62,858 nt of DNA, taken from Deltaproteobacteria bacterium (lineage in GTDB: Bacteria > Desulfobacterota > Desulfomonilia > UBA1062). Location of the stretch: assembly GCA_018433775.1 (NCBI GenBank), contig JAHDQN010000014.1, forward strand, positions 1 through 62,858, in the 5' to 3' direction. The notes beneath the pieces were generated by a model. It did not search any database and was not told the origin of the DNA. It worked only from the letters and a program-made list of their open reading frames with translations. Both the position numbers and the translations under genes were made by a program. Of the stretch, positions 8,030 to 16,603 are shown one piece after another. Each line of letters opens with the position of its first letter. The stretch's first letter is position 1.

Positions 8030-9229
8030 TTATAAAAATCTGAGCCCGATCCACCTGGTCTCCTCTCCCGCGCCGCCGTCAGGAAAGCACGAAGCCTTCA
8101 GGGCCTCGTAGAGATCCTGTGTCGTAATCTCCCTGCCCCCCAGTCCGAGAATATAGTTCGTAACGAAGGGTCTGCCTTCGGCGTGGCGGTAGAGCGCGGA
8201 CTTGATATCCGAGCACAGGGGCCCCTGGTAGCCGTAGCTCAGTGCCTTTTCGAACACGACCACGCCCGAGCATCCGTTCAGGGCCTCGGCGATGATCCGG
8301 TCGGGGAAGGGGCGGTAGAGGTGAACGCTCAGCACCCCGGCCCTTACTCCCTCGTCTCTGAGGGTGTCCACCACGTCGTGAAGCTGGTAGGACAGGGAGC
8401 CCAGGCTCACGGCGATATAGTCGGCGTCGTCGCAGCGGTAGGGCTCGACATACGGGTTGCCCCCGCGACCGAACACCGACTGGAAGCGTTCTTCCACGCG
8501 CTCGAGCGCCGGGACGGCCTCAATCATGTCGCGTTGAAGGAGATGACGGATCTCCATGTACCCCAGCGAGATGTCTCCCCGGACATCCGCGCGGCCGTCC
8601 GGCATGGTGACCGTATTGAGATTTGACGGATCCGCAGGATCGAGGGCATAGGGAGGCCGGTAGGGCGGGAGAAAGGCATCCACTTTTTCGCTGTCCGGCA
8701 CGTCGAAGGGCATGTGGGTGTGCGAGAGGATATACCCATCGTAGCATATCATGACCGGCACCATGACCTCCTCGGCAAGGCAGAAGGCCTTGATCACCGA
8801 GTCGATGATCTGCTGGTGGTCGTTGGCATAGATCTGGATCCACCCCGTATCCCGCTGGGAGATGGAATCCTGATGATCGTTCCAGATGGTCCACGGCGCG
8901 CCAACGCCACGGTTGGCCACGCACATGACCAGCGGAAGCCTCGCCCCGGCCGCCCACTGGATCTGCTCGTGCATATAGAGCAGCCCGTTGGAACTGGTGG
9001 CGGTGAAGGACCTGGCGCCCGCGGAAGTGGCGGCGATACAGATGGCGAGCGCGCTGTGCTCGCTCTCCACCGGGATATACTCTGCCTGCATCTCTCCGGA
9101 TTCGATGAACTCCGAGAGCTTTTCCGTCAGCGGCGTCTGCGGGGTGATGGGATACGCGGCAATGACCTGTGCCCTGGCGAGCTTCACCCCCAAGGCCGCG
9201 GCGGTGTTACCTGTCTCGATGATCTGCAT
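8030..9229 (-). CDS. porA: 2-oxoacid:ferredoxin oxidoreductase, alpha subunit, copy 1
   Basis: A 399-residue alpha subunit that forms the pyrimidine side of the TPP site. The start is set at 9229 (MQIIETGN) because the family begins here and the delta gene stop is only 10 bases upstream; the frame upstream is not homologous. Diagnostic segments are IAAYPITPQTPL, PVESEHSA, TATSSNGLLYM and IWNDHQDSISQRDTGW, then a C-terminal domain II/III. It is the third gene of the operon. The copy at 58327 is clearly paralogous but differs in the substrate-pocket loop (NRGVGAPWTIWND here, NRSLSGPLSIWND there), which may mean different 2-oxoacid preferences (inference). Confidence 0.93.
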   Translation of the reverse strand: MQIIETGNTAAALGVKLARAQVIAAYPITPQTPLTEKLSEFIESGEMQAEYIPVESEHSALAICIAATSAGARSFTATSSNGLLYMHEQIQWAAGARLPLVMCVANRGVGAPWTIWNDHQDSISQRDTGWIQIYANDHQQIIDSVIKAFCLAEEVMVPVMICYDGYILSHTHMPFDVPDSEKVDAFLPPYRPPYALDPADPSNLNTVTMPDGRADVRGDISLGYMEIRHLLQRDMIEAVPALERVEERFQSVFGRGGNPYVEPYRCDDADYIAVSLGSLSYQLHDVVDTLRDEGVRAGVLSVHLYRPFPDRIIAEALNGCSGVVVFEKALSYGYQGPLCSDIKSALYRHAEGRPFVTNYILGLGGREITTQDLYEALKASCFPDGGAGEETRWIGLRFL

Positions 9230-9239
9230 CGCTTCTCTC

Positions 9240-9539
9240 TCACTCCTTAATAAAGCTGGACTCCTCCACCATGGTGATCGCCTTGGTGGGGCATTCTTCC
9301 GCACATATCCCGCATCCCTTGCAATGCTGGTAGTCGATGCGGGGAGGGACGCTCCGGGATATCACGCCGTCCGGGCAGTAGAGCCAGCAGATGTAGCAGG
9401 CGGGTGCCTTCCTCCGGCCCGGGATGCACACGTCCGGATCGATGACCGGCCGGACGATCCGCCAGGAGCCGGTCTTGCCGGCATCGCCCGGGCCTGACTC
9501 GCTCAAGGATATTTTTTTCCGGTAGTCTCTGGTCGGCAT
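9240..9539 (-). CDS. porD: 2-oxoacid:ferredoxin oxidoreductase, delta (2x[4Fe-4S]) subunit, copy 1
   Basis: A 99-residue ferredoxin-like delta subunit that carries electrons out of the complex. The second cluster motif is standard (CKGCGICAEECP). The first is unusual: instead of C-x2-C-x2-C-x3-C it reads C-IPGRRKAPA-C-YI-C-WLY-C, so seven extra residues sit between the first and second cysteine. The paralogue at 58027 has the normal spacing (CIKCGVCWLFCP). The cluster may still form, or the first cysteine may be replaced by another ligand. The stop codon of the gamma gene overlaps this start by one base (TGATG), indicating translational coupling. Confidence 0.92.
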   Translation of the reverse strand: MPTRDYRKKISLSESGPGDAGKTGSWRIVRPVIDPDVCIPGRRKAPACYICWLYCPDGVISRSVPPRIDYQHCKGCGICAEECPTKAITMVEESSFIKE

Positions 9540-10102
9540 CAGAGGCCTCCCATGATCGTGTTTTCATAACAGAGCTGTGCGGCCCGAGAATTTTCCCCGG
9601 GCTTCCTGCCGATGAACTCGTCTTCGATGGTCTTCAGGAGCACGTCGAGCTCAACAAGTCCGGCGGCCCTGGCGAACGAGCCGATGATGCCGCTGTTGAC
9701 CATGCCCTGTGGCAGGCCGGCCTTCACCGAGAGGTCGGTCACGTCGGCAACGGCCACCCGGCTCCCGTTGAAGCGATAGCTCCGGACGGCCAGGGGTGAA
9801 TTGATGACCACGAGCCCGTCGTGCTTCAACCCCTGGGTGATGTCCTCTTCTTCCAGAAGGAGATGATCGAGGACCACCACGATATCGGGCTCCTTGGAGG
9901 GGGAGAGATCATAGATCTTTTCCCGGGAGACCTTGAGAGAGGTAAAGACCGGTGCCCCCCTGCGCTCGGTTCCGAAGGTGGGGACCATTACCACCCCGGT
10001 GTATCCCGAAGTGAACATGGCCTTTGCGACGATCTTCGCCGCGGTAATGGCCCCCTGTCCGCCTCTGCCATGCCATCTGATCTCGATGTTGTCACTCTTC
10101 AT
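9539..10102 (-). CDS. porC: 2-oxoacid:ferredoxin oxidoreductase, gamma subunit, copy 1
   Basis: A 187-residue gamma subunit, the CoA-binding partner, starting with the family's IRWHGRGGQGAITAAK and followed by PTFGTERRGAPVFTSLKVS. It is the first gene of the operon and is translationally coupled to delta. AAGG sits upstream of the ATG at 10102. No convincing promoter was identified in the 270 bases upstream of the operon. Confidence 0.93.
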   Translation of the reverse strand: MKSDNIEIRWHGRGGQGAITAAKIVAKAMFTSGYTGVVMVPTFGTERRGAPVFTSLKVSREKIYDLSPSKEPDIVVVLDHLLLEEEDITQGLKHDGLVVINSPLAVRSYRFNGSRVAVADVTDLSVKAGLPQGMVNSGIIGSFARAAGLVELDVLLKTIEDEFIGRKPGENSRAAQLCYENTIMGGL

Positions 10103-10460
10103 AGCGCCTTATCCACGGGTATCGGCAGTGCAGGTGATACAGAGGCACTTCCATTCGCGCAGACATCCGTTCGCAGGGTATGCTCTCGCGGATAGTCTCT
10201 CCCCTGCAGGGAGATCCGGTATCTTCCTGCCAGGGCGGGTATGGTCCCGTATCAGCCCTGCCCGACCAGCTTATACACCAATCTGATCACTGAATCAACA
10301 GTGCCTGCAGAATAACAGGCAAATTCCCATGATTACCGTCCGGTAGACGGCCGGAACCGTCGCGGCTGCCGGGATGTGCCTCCCGAAAAGGCATGTCCTT
10401 TGCATAAATCGTCTGGGAACGATGAAAAAGCAGGATTTTTTCCCAGGGGAGGAAGAACCT
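10103..10460. other. Intergenic region between divergent POR and diguanylate cyclase genes
   Basis: About 358 bases that must hold both promoters. Several short frames lack ribosome binding sites. I looked for a c-di-GMP (GEMM) riboswitch ahead of the cyclase gene and did not see the conserved core. No clear sigma-70 or sigma-54 box stands out. Confidence 0.4.
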
Positions 10461-11441
10461 ATGTTCATTGCAGAAGCCGAAGCACTGCACGGCCGAGAGG
10501 GAATCGGAACAGGAGAACTCACCAGGCACCGGACCTTAGCGATCTTCACCGAAAGCATTGTCTCGCTGATGTCCAGCAATACCTTTCCGGCAGCCATGAT
10601 CGATCTCCTCTCTCTCATGGGGCAAACCTTCCCTCAAGCTGCGCCTGCAGTCTACATCACCATGACAGGCTCTCCGAGCCACGCATACTCGGTCCTCGAC
10701 GGGGCAGGCGGCGGGTTTGCCGAGGCCAGGAGAATACTGGGGAGTCATTCGTTTTCCTACACACCGGTCAAGGTAGGGGGGCATCCGCCCCTGGTGATGA
10801 ACCGTCTCGATATGCCTCTCGTTGAAGCCGCGGGTGCCCGGGTGGTCCTCTCCATCAACTCCGGCATTCATGACAGTATGTTTCGCGAATGGGTCAAGAT
10901 ATTGACGCCTGCGGTGGGAAAGCTTGTCAACCACGAGATCCTGCTCCATCTGGCCTATCGTGACGGGCTCACCGGCCTGCTCAACTATCGGGCATTCGAA
11001 GAGATGATCAGGGCCGAGCTGGATCGGGCCGGGAGATACGCCACCACGTTCTCCGTCATGATGGCCGATATCGACTGGTTCAAGAGAATCAATGACGGGT
11101 TCGGCCACCAGATCGGCGATCTGGTGCTCAAGACCCTTGCCGACAAGCTCAACCGGTGCGTCCGCAAGAGCGACCGGGTGTTTCGCTACGGGGGAGAGGA
11201 ATTCGCTGTCCTGCTTCCCCATACCGTGATCGGCAAGGCCAGGAACCTTGCGGAAAGGCTCAGGTGCATGATCGAGAAGACCGAGTTTGTTGCCGGGCTG
11301 CACATCACCCTGAGCATCGGCATCAGTGAATACCGGAATGGGCTCAGCCATTCCGATCTCATCAAACAGGCGGACAAGGGGCTTTATCTGGCAAAAGAAC
11401 GTGGACGGAACCGGGTCGAAGTAATGAAGGGTGGCTCATGA
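10461..11441 (+). CDS. Diguanylate cyclase (GGDEF domain)
   Basis: A 326-residue protein that makes c-di-GMP from two GTP. The start at 10461 is chosen because GGGGAGGA lies just upstream; the longer frame with starts at 10374 or 10422 has no comparable site. Residues 1-150 form an unrecognised, perhaps GAF-like, sensory region without transmembrane segments. The C-terminal GGDEF domain begins with DGLTGLLNYRAFEEM. It has the active-site RYGGEEFAVL (Gly244 region) and a preserved inhibitory I-site RKSD upstream, so product feedback is expected. Its stop overlaps the start of the next gene (a PilZ protein) by four bases (ATGA), so enzyme and receptor are made together. Confidence 0.93.
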   Translation: MFIAEAEALHGREGIGTGELTRHRTLAIFTESIVSLMSSNTFPAAMIDLLSLMGQTFPQAAPAVYITMTGSPSHAYSVLDGAGGGFAEARRILGSHSFSYTPVKVGGHPPLVMNRLDMPLVEAAGARVVLSINSGIHDSMFREWVKILTPAVGKLVNHEILLHLAYRDGLTGLLNYRAFEEMIRAELDRAGRYATTFSVMMADIDWFKRINDGFGHQIGDLVLKTLADKLNRCVRKSDRVFRYGGEEFAVLLPHTVIGKARNLAERLRCMIEKTEFVAGLHITLSIGISEYRNGLSHSDLIKQADKGLYLAKERGRNRVEVMKGGS

Positions 11442-12265
11442 ATATCGATACGATGCTGAATCTGAATGCGGGCGTGCACGCCCATGTGTCAGGAGGAAAC
11501 AATGTACCCGGAGAGGTGACCGGGGTCCTCGGGGAAGATCAGTTTGTCTTTTCACCCCAGAGCGCGTGGGAGGTGTCAGACGGCACCCTGGTGCGGATAT
11601 CCGACGGGCAGGATTCGATTCTCGCCAAGGTGGTGGAAACCACTGACAAGGGGATCAGGATGTGTGTGGAGTGCTACGCGACGCCGGGCAACGAGCGGAG
11701 GCAGGACGTCCGCATCTACGACAAGATCTATTTCAGGTCGGAATTCCTGTGCCACGCCGACAGAAAGGCCGAGATGCTGCCCGCGACCCTGGAGCGGATT
11801 CGCTCGAACAAGCTTATCATCGACTCCTTTCTCAAAGGCAAATACGGCTACCCGGGCGCCGACGAGGTGCCCTATACCAGGGAGTCGCCGTACAGCCAGG
11901 CCATCTGGGAGATCAACCGCAAGCTCGATCTGCTCATCCACATGTATCTGGTGGAAGACTTCGGCGAGCTCATGAAGACCTCTCCCCGGGACGTCAATAT
12001 CAGCGCTTCGGGCATCAGGTTCATTTCCGGGGATTCGTATGAAAAAGGCGATCTTCTGGAGATCAATCTCATCCTCCCCATGGTGCCGCTGCTCTTCATA
12101 CGGCTGGTGGGCAACGTCATCCGGGTCAAGCCGGTCACCAGCTACGAGACAAGGCGCTATGCCGTGGCGGTGAGGTTTGTCCAGATAGATCCGGAATCAA
12201 AGGACGATATCATCCGCTACCTCTTCAGGCGGCAGCGCGAGCTGCTGAGAAAGAGGCAGCCGTAG
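11438..12265 (+). CDS. PilZ-type c-di-GMP receptor protein
   Basis: A 275-residue cytoplasmic protein. Both halves of the c-di-GMP signature are present but far apart: an RQDVR (RxxxR) at about residues 88-92 and NISASG (N/DxSxxG) at about 188-193. In between lies a helical insertion of roughly 95 residues (KAEMLPATLERIRSN, then QAIWEINRKLDLLIHMYL). The N-terminal 80 residues form a small beta domain of the YcgR-N type. The C-terminal part has beta-strands typical of PilZ (LLEINLILPM, LVGNVIRVKP). It is translationally coupled to the diguanylate cyclase. The output partner is not visible; flagellar or surface control is plausible. Confidence in PilZ is good, in function low. Confidence 0.8.
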   Translation: MNIDTMLNLNAGVHAHVSGGNNVPGEVTGVLGEDQFVFSPQSAWEVSDGTLVRISDGQDSILAKVVETTDKGIRMCVECYATPGNERRQDVRIYDKIYFRSEFLCHADRKAEMLPATLERIRSNKLIIDSFLKGKYGYPGADEVPYTRESPYSQAIWEINRKLDLLIHMYLVEDFGELMKTSPRDVNISASGIRFISGDSYEKGDLLEINLILPMVPLLFIRLVGNVIRVKPVTSYETRRYAVAVRFVQIDPESKDDIIRYLFRRQRELLRKRQP

Positions 12266-12276
12266 AGGTAGAAGGA

Positions 12277-12341
12277 GGGGTCAGGTCTCAACATATGACA
12301 CGGTCATCATGGGATCATGTCATATGTTGAGACCTGACCCC
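12277..12341. repeat. 24-bp perfect inverted-repeat element, copy 1
   Basis: Left arm 12277-12300 and right arm 12318-12341 are perfect reverse complements (outer end GGGGTCAGGTCTCA, inner end CATATGACA), with a 17-base spacer containing CATCATGGGATCA. The same 24-base arms recur at 41081-41131 with a three-base spacer. The element lies between two plus-strand genes. Dispersed palindromes of this kind are often REP-like units mobilised by RAYT (Y1) transposases, but no such transposase is in the window. Confidence 0.85.
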
Positions 12342-12486
12342 GATCTTGACTCCGATCCTGTGCAACCGAAGGGATGAAAGGGATGAACAGGTTCGCGTTC
12401 CGGCACGCCTTGTAGCCGGGGACTTGGTGAGACTGAGGAGCACAGACCCATTGGGCATTGACACCCTGGGAAACACGTGACTATAG

Positions 12487-14772
12487 TTGCCCATCGTGAA
12501 GGGTATCTTTCGCAAGGGCATCTGGATTTTCGGCATACTCGGCATTGTCCTCGTAAGCTCGTATTTTCTCCTGGCCGGTCTCTCCACCTACCGGGAGATG
12601 AAGAGGCTGCGCGTCGATTCCATCTGGCGTCTTCCCTCGCGCGTCTACAGCCGCGAGCTGGTCATCGCCCCGGGCATGGACATCGAGCGGGCAGGGCTCA
12701 TCGAACGCCTTGCCCGTCTCAGATACCGCGAGGTCTCGGATGTCTCCGCACCGGGCGAGTACTCGCGCGATCACCGGGGCATCACGGTATTCATCCATAC
12801 GTTTCAGCTCATGGGAAAGAGATATGACGCGGCTCCGGTGAGGTTCTCCCTCGATGACGGGCAGATCACCCGCATCGTGCGGATCGACCGGAACGAGCAG
12901 GTGGAGAGCGTCACCCTGGAGCCGGAGTGCATCACGGAGATCTTTGACAGCCTCTATGAAGACAGGACCATCGTAGATCTCGATGACTGCCCCGGGCACC
13001 TGCTCGACGCGATCATCACCACCGAAGACAAGCGGTTCTATGATCACCGGGGTGTCGATTTCCGGTCCCTGCTGCGCGCAGGGCTCACCAACATTGTCCA
13101 CGGCGGCATCGAAGAGGGCGGCTCCACCATCACCCAGCAGCTCATCAAAAACCTCTTCCTCACAAGTGAGCGCACCATGTCGCGCAAGATCAGGGAGATG
13201 TGGATGGCCCTGATCATGGAGCGCATCTATTCCAAGGAAGAGATCCTTCACATGTATGTCAACGAAGTATACATGGGAAGCTACTGGCACTCCGGGATCT
13301 GCGGCATCGGGAAGGCATCGCGGATGTTCTTCGACAAGAGCGTCTCCGAGCTCAGCCTGCCGGAGGCGGCGCTCCTGGCAGGGATGATCAAGGCGCCCAA
13401 TGCCTATTCCCCCTATTCCGCTCCGGCCAAGGCCCTGGCACGGCGCAACACGGTCCTGAAGCTGATGGAGGCGGAGGGGATCATTACACCAGAGGTGTTC
13501 GAGCAGGCGAGGAGGGAATCTCTTTCCGTCATTCCTCTTGTCCCGAAAAAGCGGCACGCCCCCTACTTTGTGGACCACGTGCTGAACGAGCTCCGGGACA
13601 GGTATCCCCAGAAGGCCCTGGAGAAGGGGGGGTATCAGATCTACACCACCCTTGACATGCACATGCAGATCACGGCGGAGACACTCCTGGAACACGGCCT
13701 GGCGGACAAGGACGAGGGCATCGACGGCGCGGTCATGATCATGGACCCTCATGCGGGAGACATTCTGGCCATGGTCGGCGGAAAGAGGTATGCCGACTCC
13801 CAGTTCAACCGGGCCGTGAAGATCCGGCGGCACATCGGCTCGCTCGTCAAGCCCATCGTATATTATACCGCCCTGCGCAGGGGGTACACGCTGTCCTCGT
13901 TCGTAGACGACGAGCCCGTCACGATCCGCCTGGACGACGGTTCGGAGTGGGTTCCGGCAAACTTCGACAAGACGACTCACGGCCGCATCCTGCTCAAGGA
14001 TGCGCTCGTCAATTCCTACAACCTCGCCACCGTGAGGGTCGGGATGGACCTGGGGGTGGCGGATATCCTGGCCGAGGTGGGGAGGATCGTGCCCGCGGAT
14101 GTCCAGGAGCCCAATCCGTCGGCGCTTCTGGGCGCGCTGAGTTATTCCCCGCTCGAGGTTTCCGTCATCTACAGCGCCTTTGCAAACGGCGGAAACCAGG
14201 TGGAGGCCAGGTCCGTCCTCGGGATCTGCAACGAAAACGGCACGGTCGTGGAAGAGACGGCGGGGCTCCGGACCGAGAAGGCGCTCGACCCCGCGGTGGT
14301 GTATCTCATCAACACCGCCCTGCAGGAGGTTCTCACCAGCGGTACGGCCAAGAACTCCCGGCTGTACGGCATGCCGGAAGGGGTGTGCGGAAAGACGGGA
14401 ACCTCGGATGACCTGCGGGACTCCTGGTTCGTAGGATTCACCCCCGATCTCATCGTCACCGCCTGGCTCGGGTCGGACGAGTACCGTCCCATCGGCCACA
14501 CCGGATCGTCAGGGGCGATGCCCATTGCCTCCATGATTCTCTCCCGGCTCAGTCCCGCGGTCACCTGGCCGGTTCCCCAGGATGTGGTGATCTGCTCCGT
14601 GGATCCGTCCAACGGCAAGCTCGCGGGATTTTGGTCGGGCAACAAGGGCGTGAGCATCCCCTATATCCGCGGCACCGAGCCCCGGGAGATATCGGAAGAG
14701 AGCACCCCGTGGGTATGGTCTGTGCTGAAGTCGCTCTGGGACAGGAAAGACCCGCCGCCGGACAGAAGGTGA
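12487..14772 (+). CDS. mrcB: Bifunctional penicillin-binding protein 1B-type (transglycosylase/transpeptidase)
   Basis: A roughly 760-residue class A PBP that polymerises and cross-links peptidoglycan. It has a short cytoplasmic tail, one transmembrane helix (WIFGILGIVLVSSYFLLAGL), then a UB2H-like region (LPSRVYSRELVIAPGMDIE) typical of PBP1B. The GT51 domain follows with EDKRFYDHRGVD (Glu about 180) and GGSTITQQLIKNL. The transpeptidase has the nucleophile SLVK (Ser about 452), SYN and KTGTS (about 636). The start is uncertain: TTG at 12487 or GTG at 12496, neither with a clear ribosome binding site. The inverted-repeat element lies in the leader. No partner lipoprotein is adjacent. Confidence 0.92.
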   Translation: MPIVKGIFRKGIWIFGILGIVLVSSYFLLAGLSTYREMKRLRVDSIWRLPSRVYSRELVIAPGMDIERAGLIERLARLRYREVSDVSAPGEYSRDHRGITVFIHTFQLMGKRYDAAPVRFSLDDGQITRIVRIDRNEQVESVTLEPECITEIFDSLYEDRTIVDLDDCPGHLLDAIITTEDKRFYDHRGVDFRSLLRAGLTNIVHGGIEEGGSTITQQLIKNLFLTSERTMSRKIREMWMALIMERIYSKEEILHMYVNEVYMGSYWHSGICGIGKASRMFFDKSVSELSLPEAALLAGMIKAPNAYSPYSAPAKALARRNTVLKLMEAEGIITPEVFEQARRESLSVIPLVPKKRHAPYFVDHVLNELRDRYPQKALEKGGYQIYTTLDMHMQITAETLLEHGLADKDEGIDGAVMIMDPHAGDILAMVGGKRYADSQFNRAVKIRRHIGSLVKPIVYYTALRRGYTLSSFVDDEPVTIRLDDGSEWVPANFDKTTHGRILLKDALVNSYNLATVRVGMDLGVADILAEVGRIVPADVQEPNPSALLGALSYSPLEVSVIYSAFANGGNQVEARSVLGICNENGTVVEETAGLRTEKALDPAVVYLINTALQEVLTSGTAKNSRLYGMPEGVCGKTGTSDDLRDSWFVGFTPDLIVTAWLGSDEYRPIGHTGSSGAMPIASMILSRLSPAVTWPVPQDVVICSVDPSNGKLAGFWSGNKGVSIPYIRGTEPREISEESTPWVWSVLKSLWDRKDPPPDRR

Positions 14773-14856
14773 CGACCCGGGGCATGATTTTTTTGCTCCG
14801 TGCCGGCCCGTTACCGCCGGCCCTCAAAATACTTGCCCTTTGAATCGACTCACAGT

Positions 14857-16440
14857 ATGGTAGGCGCCATGGATTTCAGGGATACCCACTGCAACTGGTG
14901 CGCCATGAAGGCAGGGCCGCTTCAAGCCTGCATCGAGTGTCCGCGGTATCGGAAGTACGAGCTCGGAGAGGATATTTCCCTCGATTCACGGGCCTTCTGC
15001 GAAAAGTGCATCCATGAGCACGACCCCGATCTGGAGGTGTTCTGCGAGACCAACCGGCACCTCCAGCAGGAGAGCGAAGAACCCTTCGACTGCTACCGGT
15101 TCCGTCTGAAGACGAAGGCCGAAGGCCCGAAGGAGGTGCACGTGGTCACGGCCTTCCTCGCCCACCAGGGAGAGATCTGCCTGGTGAGGCGCAGCGACGA
15201 GGTGAGGACCTATCAGGGGCGGTGGTCGGGTATCAGCGGGTACCTTCAGGGTGATCCCCGGGACCACTTCGGGGTAGAGATCCAGGAGGAGACTACGCTC
15301 ACCCCTTACGAATACACCCTGGTGCGTCAGGGGAGGCAGCTCACGATCTCCGACGAGGAGCACTCCTGTATCTGGTTCGTCCATCCGTTTCTCTGCGAGG
15401 TCCATGATCCTTCCCGGATCACCCTTGACCGGGAGAACACAGAATACCGGTGGATCAAGCCCGAAGAAATGAAGAGTATGGAGACCGTTCCGGGGCTCTG
15501 GGACGCGTATGAGCGGGTATCCAGGTCGTCCCTGGAAGAACAGGTCGCCGCGTTCGTCGAGGGTGTCAGAAGCGACCGGGACAGCGGCGCCCGCCAGCTG
15601 GCGTTCAAGAGCCTGGATTTCCTGGAAAAGATGGTCAGATCATCCAACGCGGCCACCTGGTCCGTTCTCATGGACGATCTCCACTATGCCTGTCACGAGA
15701 TCGGCGGGGTCCGTCCATCCATGGCCATCATACCCACGACCTTCGATCTCCTGTTCCGCGATCTCAGGCCCGTGAGCGCCCAGAATCTCGATATCCGGGA
15801 GATCGTCGCCCAGGTCGCGGGGATCATCAAACGGCATATCAAGGACATGGCAGCAGCGATTGATGCGGCGGTCGGTCATCTCGACAGGATCATCCCCGAG
15901 CACGCCACCGTGCTGCTTCACTCGTACAGCTCTTCTCTGATCCATGCCCTGCCCCTGCTGAGGAGAAAGAAGTGCTCCGTGGTGGTGACGGAATCACGGC
16001 CGGGGTTCGAGGGCAGGGTGACGGCCCAGGTGGCCGCGGATATGGGACTCCAGGTCACCCTCATCACCGACGCCTGCGCGGGACATGAGCTCCAGCGCGT
16101 CGATGTCGTGCTCATGGGGGTGGACAGCATCGAACAGGACGGCTCCGTGATCAACAAGGCCGGTTCCTCCCTGATCTCCATGGCGGCCTCCGTGCGAGGG
16201 GTCAAGGTGTACTTTGTCGGAGAGGTCAGGAAGATATGCATCGACCGGCAGCACGTGAGCCTCGAGACGTACGGCCCCCAGGAGGTGTGGAGCGATCCGC
16301 CTGCGGGGGTTGAGGTTTTCAACCTCTTTTTCGACCGGACCGCCCCGAAATTCATCACCGGAATCGTCCTGGAGACGGGCGTGGTAGAGCCTTATCAGAT
16401 CAGAAAGATCGCCGGGTCCATGGTGCCGTTCAGCGCTTGA
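14857..16440 (+). CDS. Zinc-ribbon / NUDIX-like / eIF2B-like (ribose-bisphosphate isomerase family) fusion protein
   Basis: A 527-residue three-part protein. Residues 1-80 are Cys-rich (CNWCAMK, CIECPRY, CEKCIHEH) and probably bind zinc. Residues about 95-240 resemble a NUDIX hydrolase (VVTAFLAHQGEICLVRRSD) with a degenerate box: VEIQEET keeps the E-x2-EE core but lacks the Arg and Gly. Residues about 250-520 resemble the eIF2B/MtnA/ribose-1,5-bisphosphate isomerase fold, with GVDSIEQDGSVINKAGS holding the conserved Asp. The position where isomerases carry the catalytic Cys reads LLHSYSSS, so the thiol is missing. Starts at 14857 or 14869 are possible and neither has a strong site. A nucleotide-sugar-phosphate sensor or enzyme is conceivable; the function is unknown. 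Confidence 0.7.
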   Translation: MVGAMDFRDTHCNWCAMKAGPLQACIECPRYRKYELGEDISLDSRAFCEKCIHEHDPDLEVFCETNRHLQQESEEPFDCYRFRLKTKAEGPKEVHVVTAFLAHQGEICLVRRSDEVRTYQGRWSGISGYLQGDPRDHFGVEIQEETTLTPYEYTLVRQGRQLTISDEEHSCIWFVHPFLCEVHDPSRITLDRENTEYRWIKPEEMKSMETVPGLWDAYERVSRSSLEEQVAAFVEGVRSDRDSGARQLAFKSLDFLEKMVRSSNAATWSVLMDDLHYACHEIGGVRPSMAIIPTTFDLLFRDLRPVSAQNLDIREIVAQVAGIIKRHIKDMAAAIDAAVGHLDRIIPEHATVLLHSYSSSLIHALPLLRRKKCSVVVTESRPGFEGRVTAQVAADMGLQVTLITDACAGHELQRVDVVLMGVDSIEQDGSVINKAGSSLISMAASVRGVKVYFVGEVRKICIDRQHVSLETYGPQEVWSDPPAGVEVFNLFFDRTAPKFITGIVLETGVVEPYQIRKIAGSMVPFSA

Positions 16441-16603
16441 CGCCGGCATGGCGTCCATGGGAGATAGTGCCTTATAAGGACCCGGTAACCGTTATGAGAA
16501 ATGAAGACAAACACGGCGAGCAGCCCGGAAGCGCGGTGCCCCTTGGCGGAGGGGGAATGCAACCGGACGGGATCCGTCCACGCCGGTAAAAACAGGAGGT
16601 TCA

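Noticed and set aside
10103..10460. C-di-GMP riboswitch upstream of the diguanylate cyclase
   Set aside because: The conserved GEMM core and tetraloop-receptor bases could not be found.
12481..14499. 672-codon open frame antisense to the PBP1B-type gene
   Set aside because: Shadow frame of a gene with intact catalytic motifs on the plus strand; His/Asp/Gly-rich composition typical of antisense frames.
16441..16603. Possible small gene between the NUDIX/eIF2B-like fusion and the ligase-like gene
   Set aside because: Only 163 bases, with no ribosome binding site other than that of the downstream gene.
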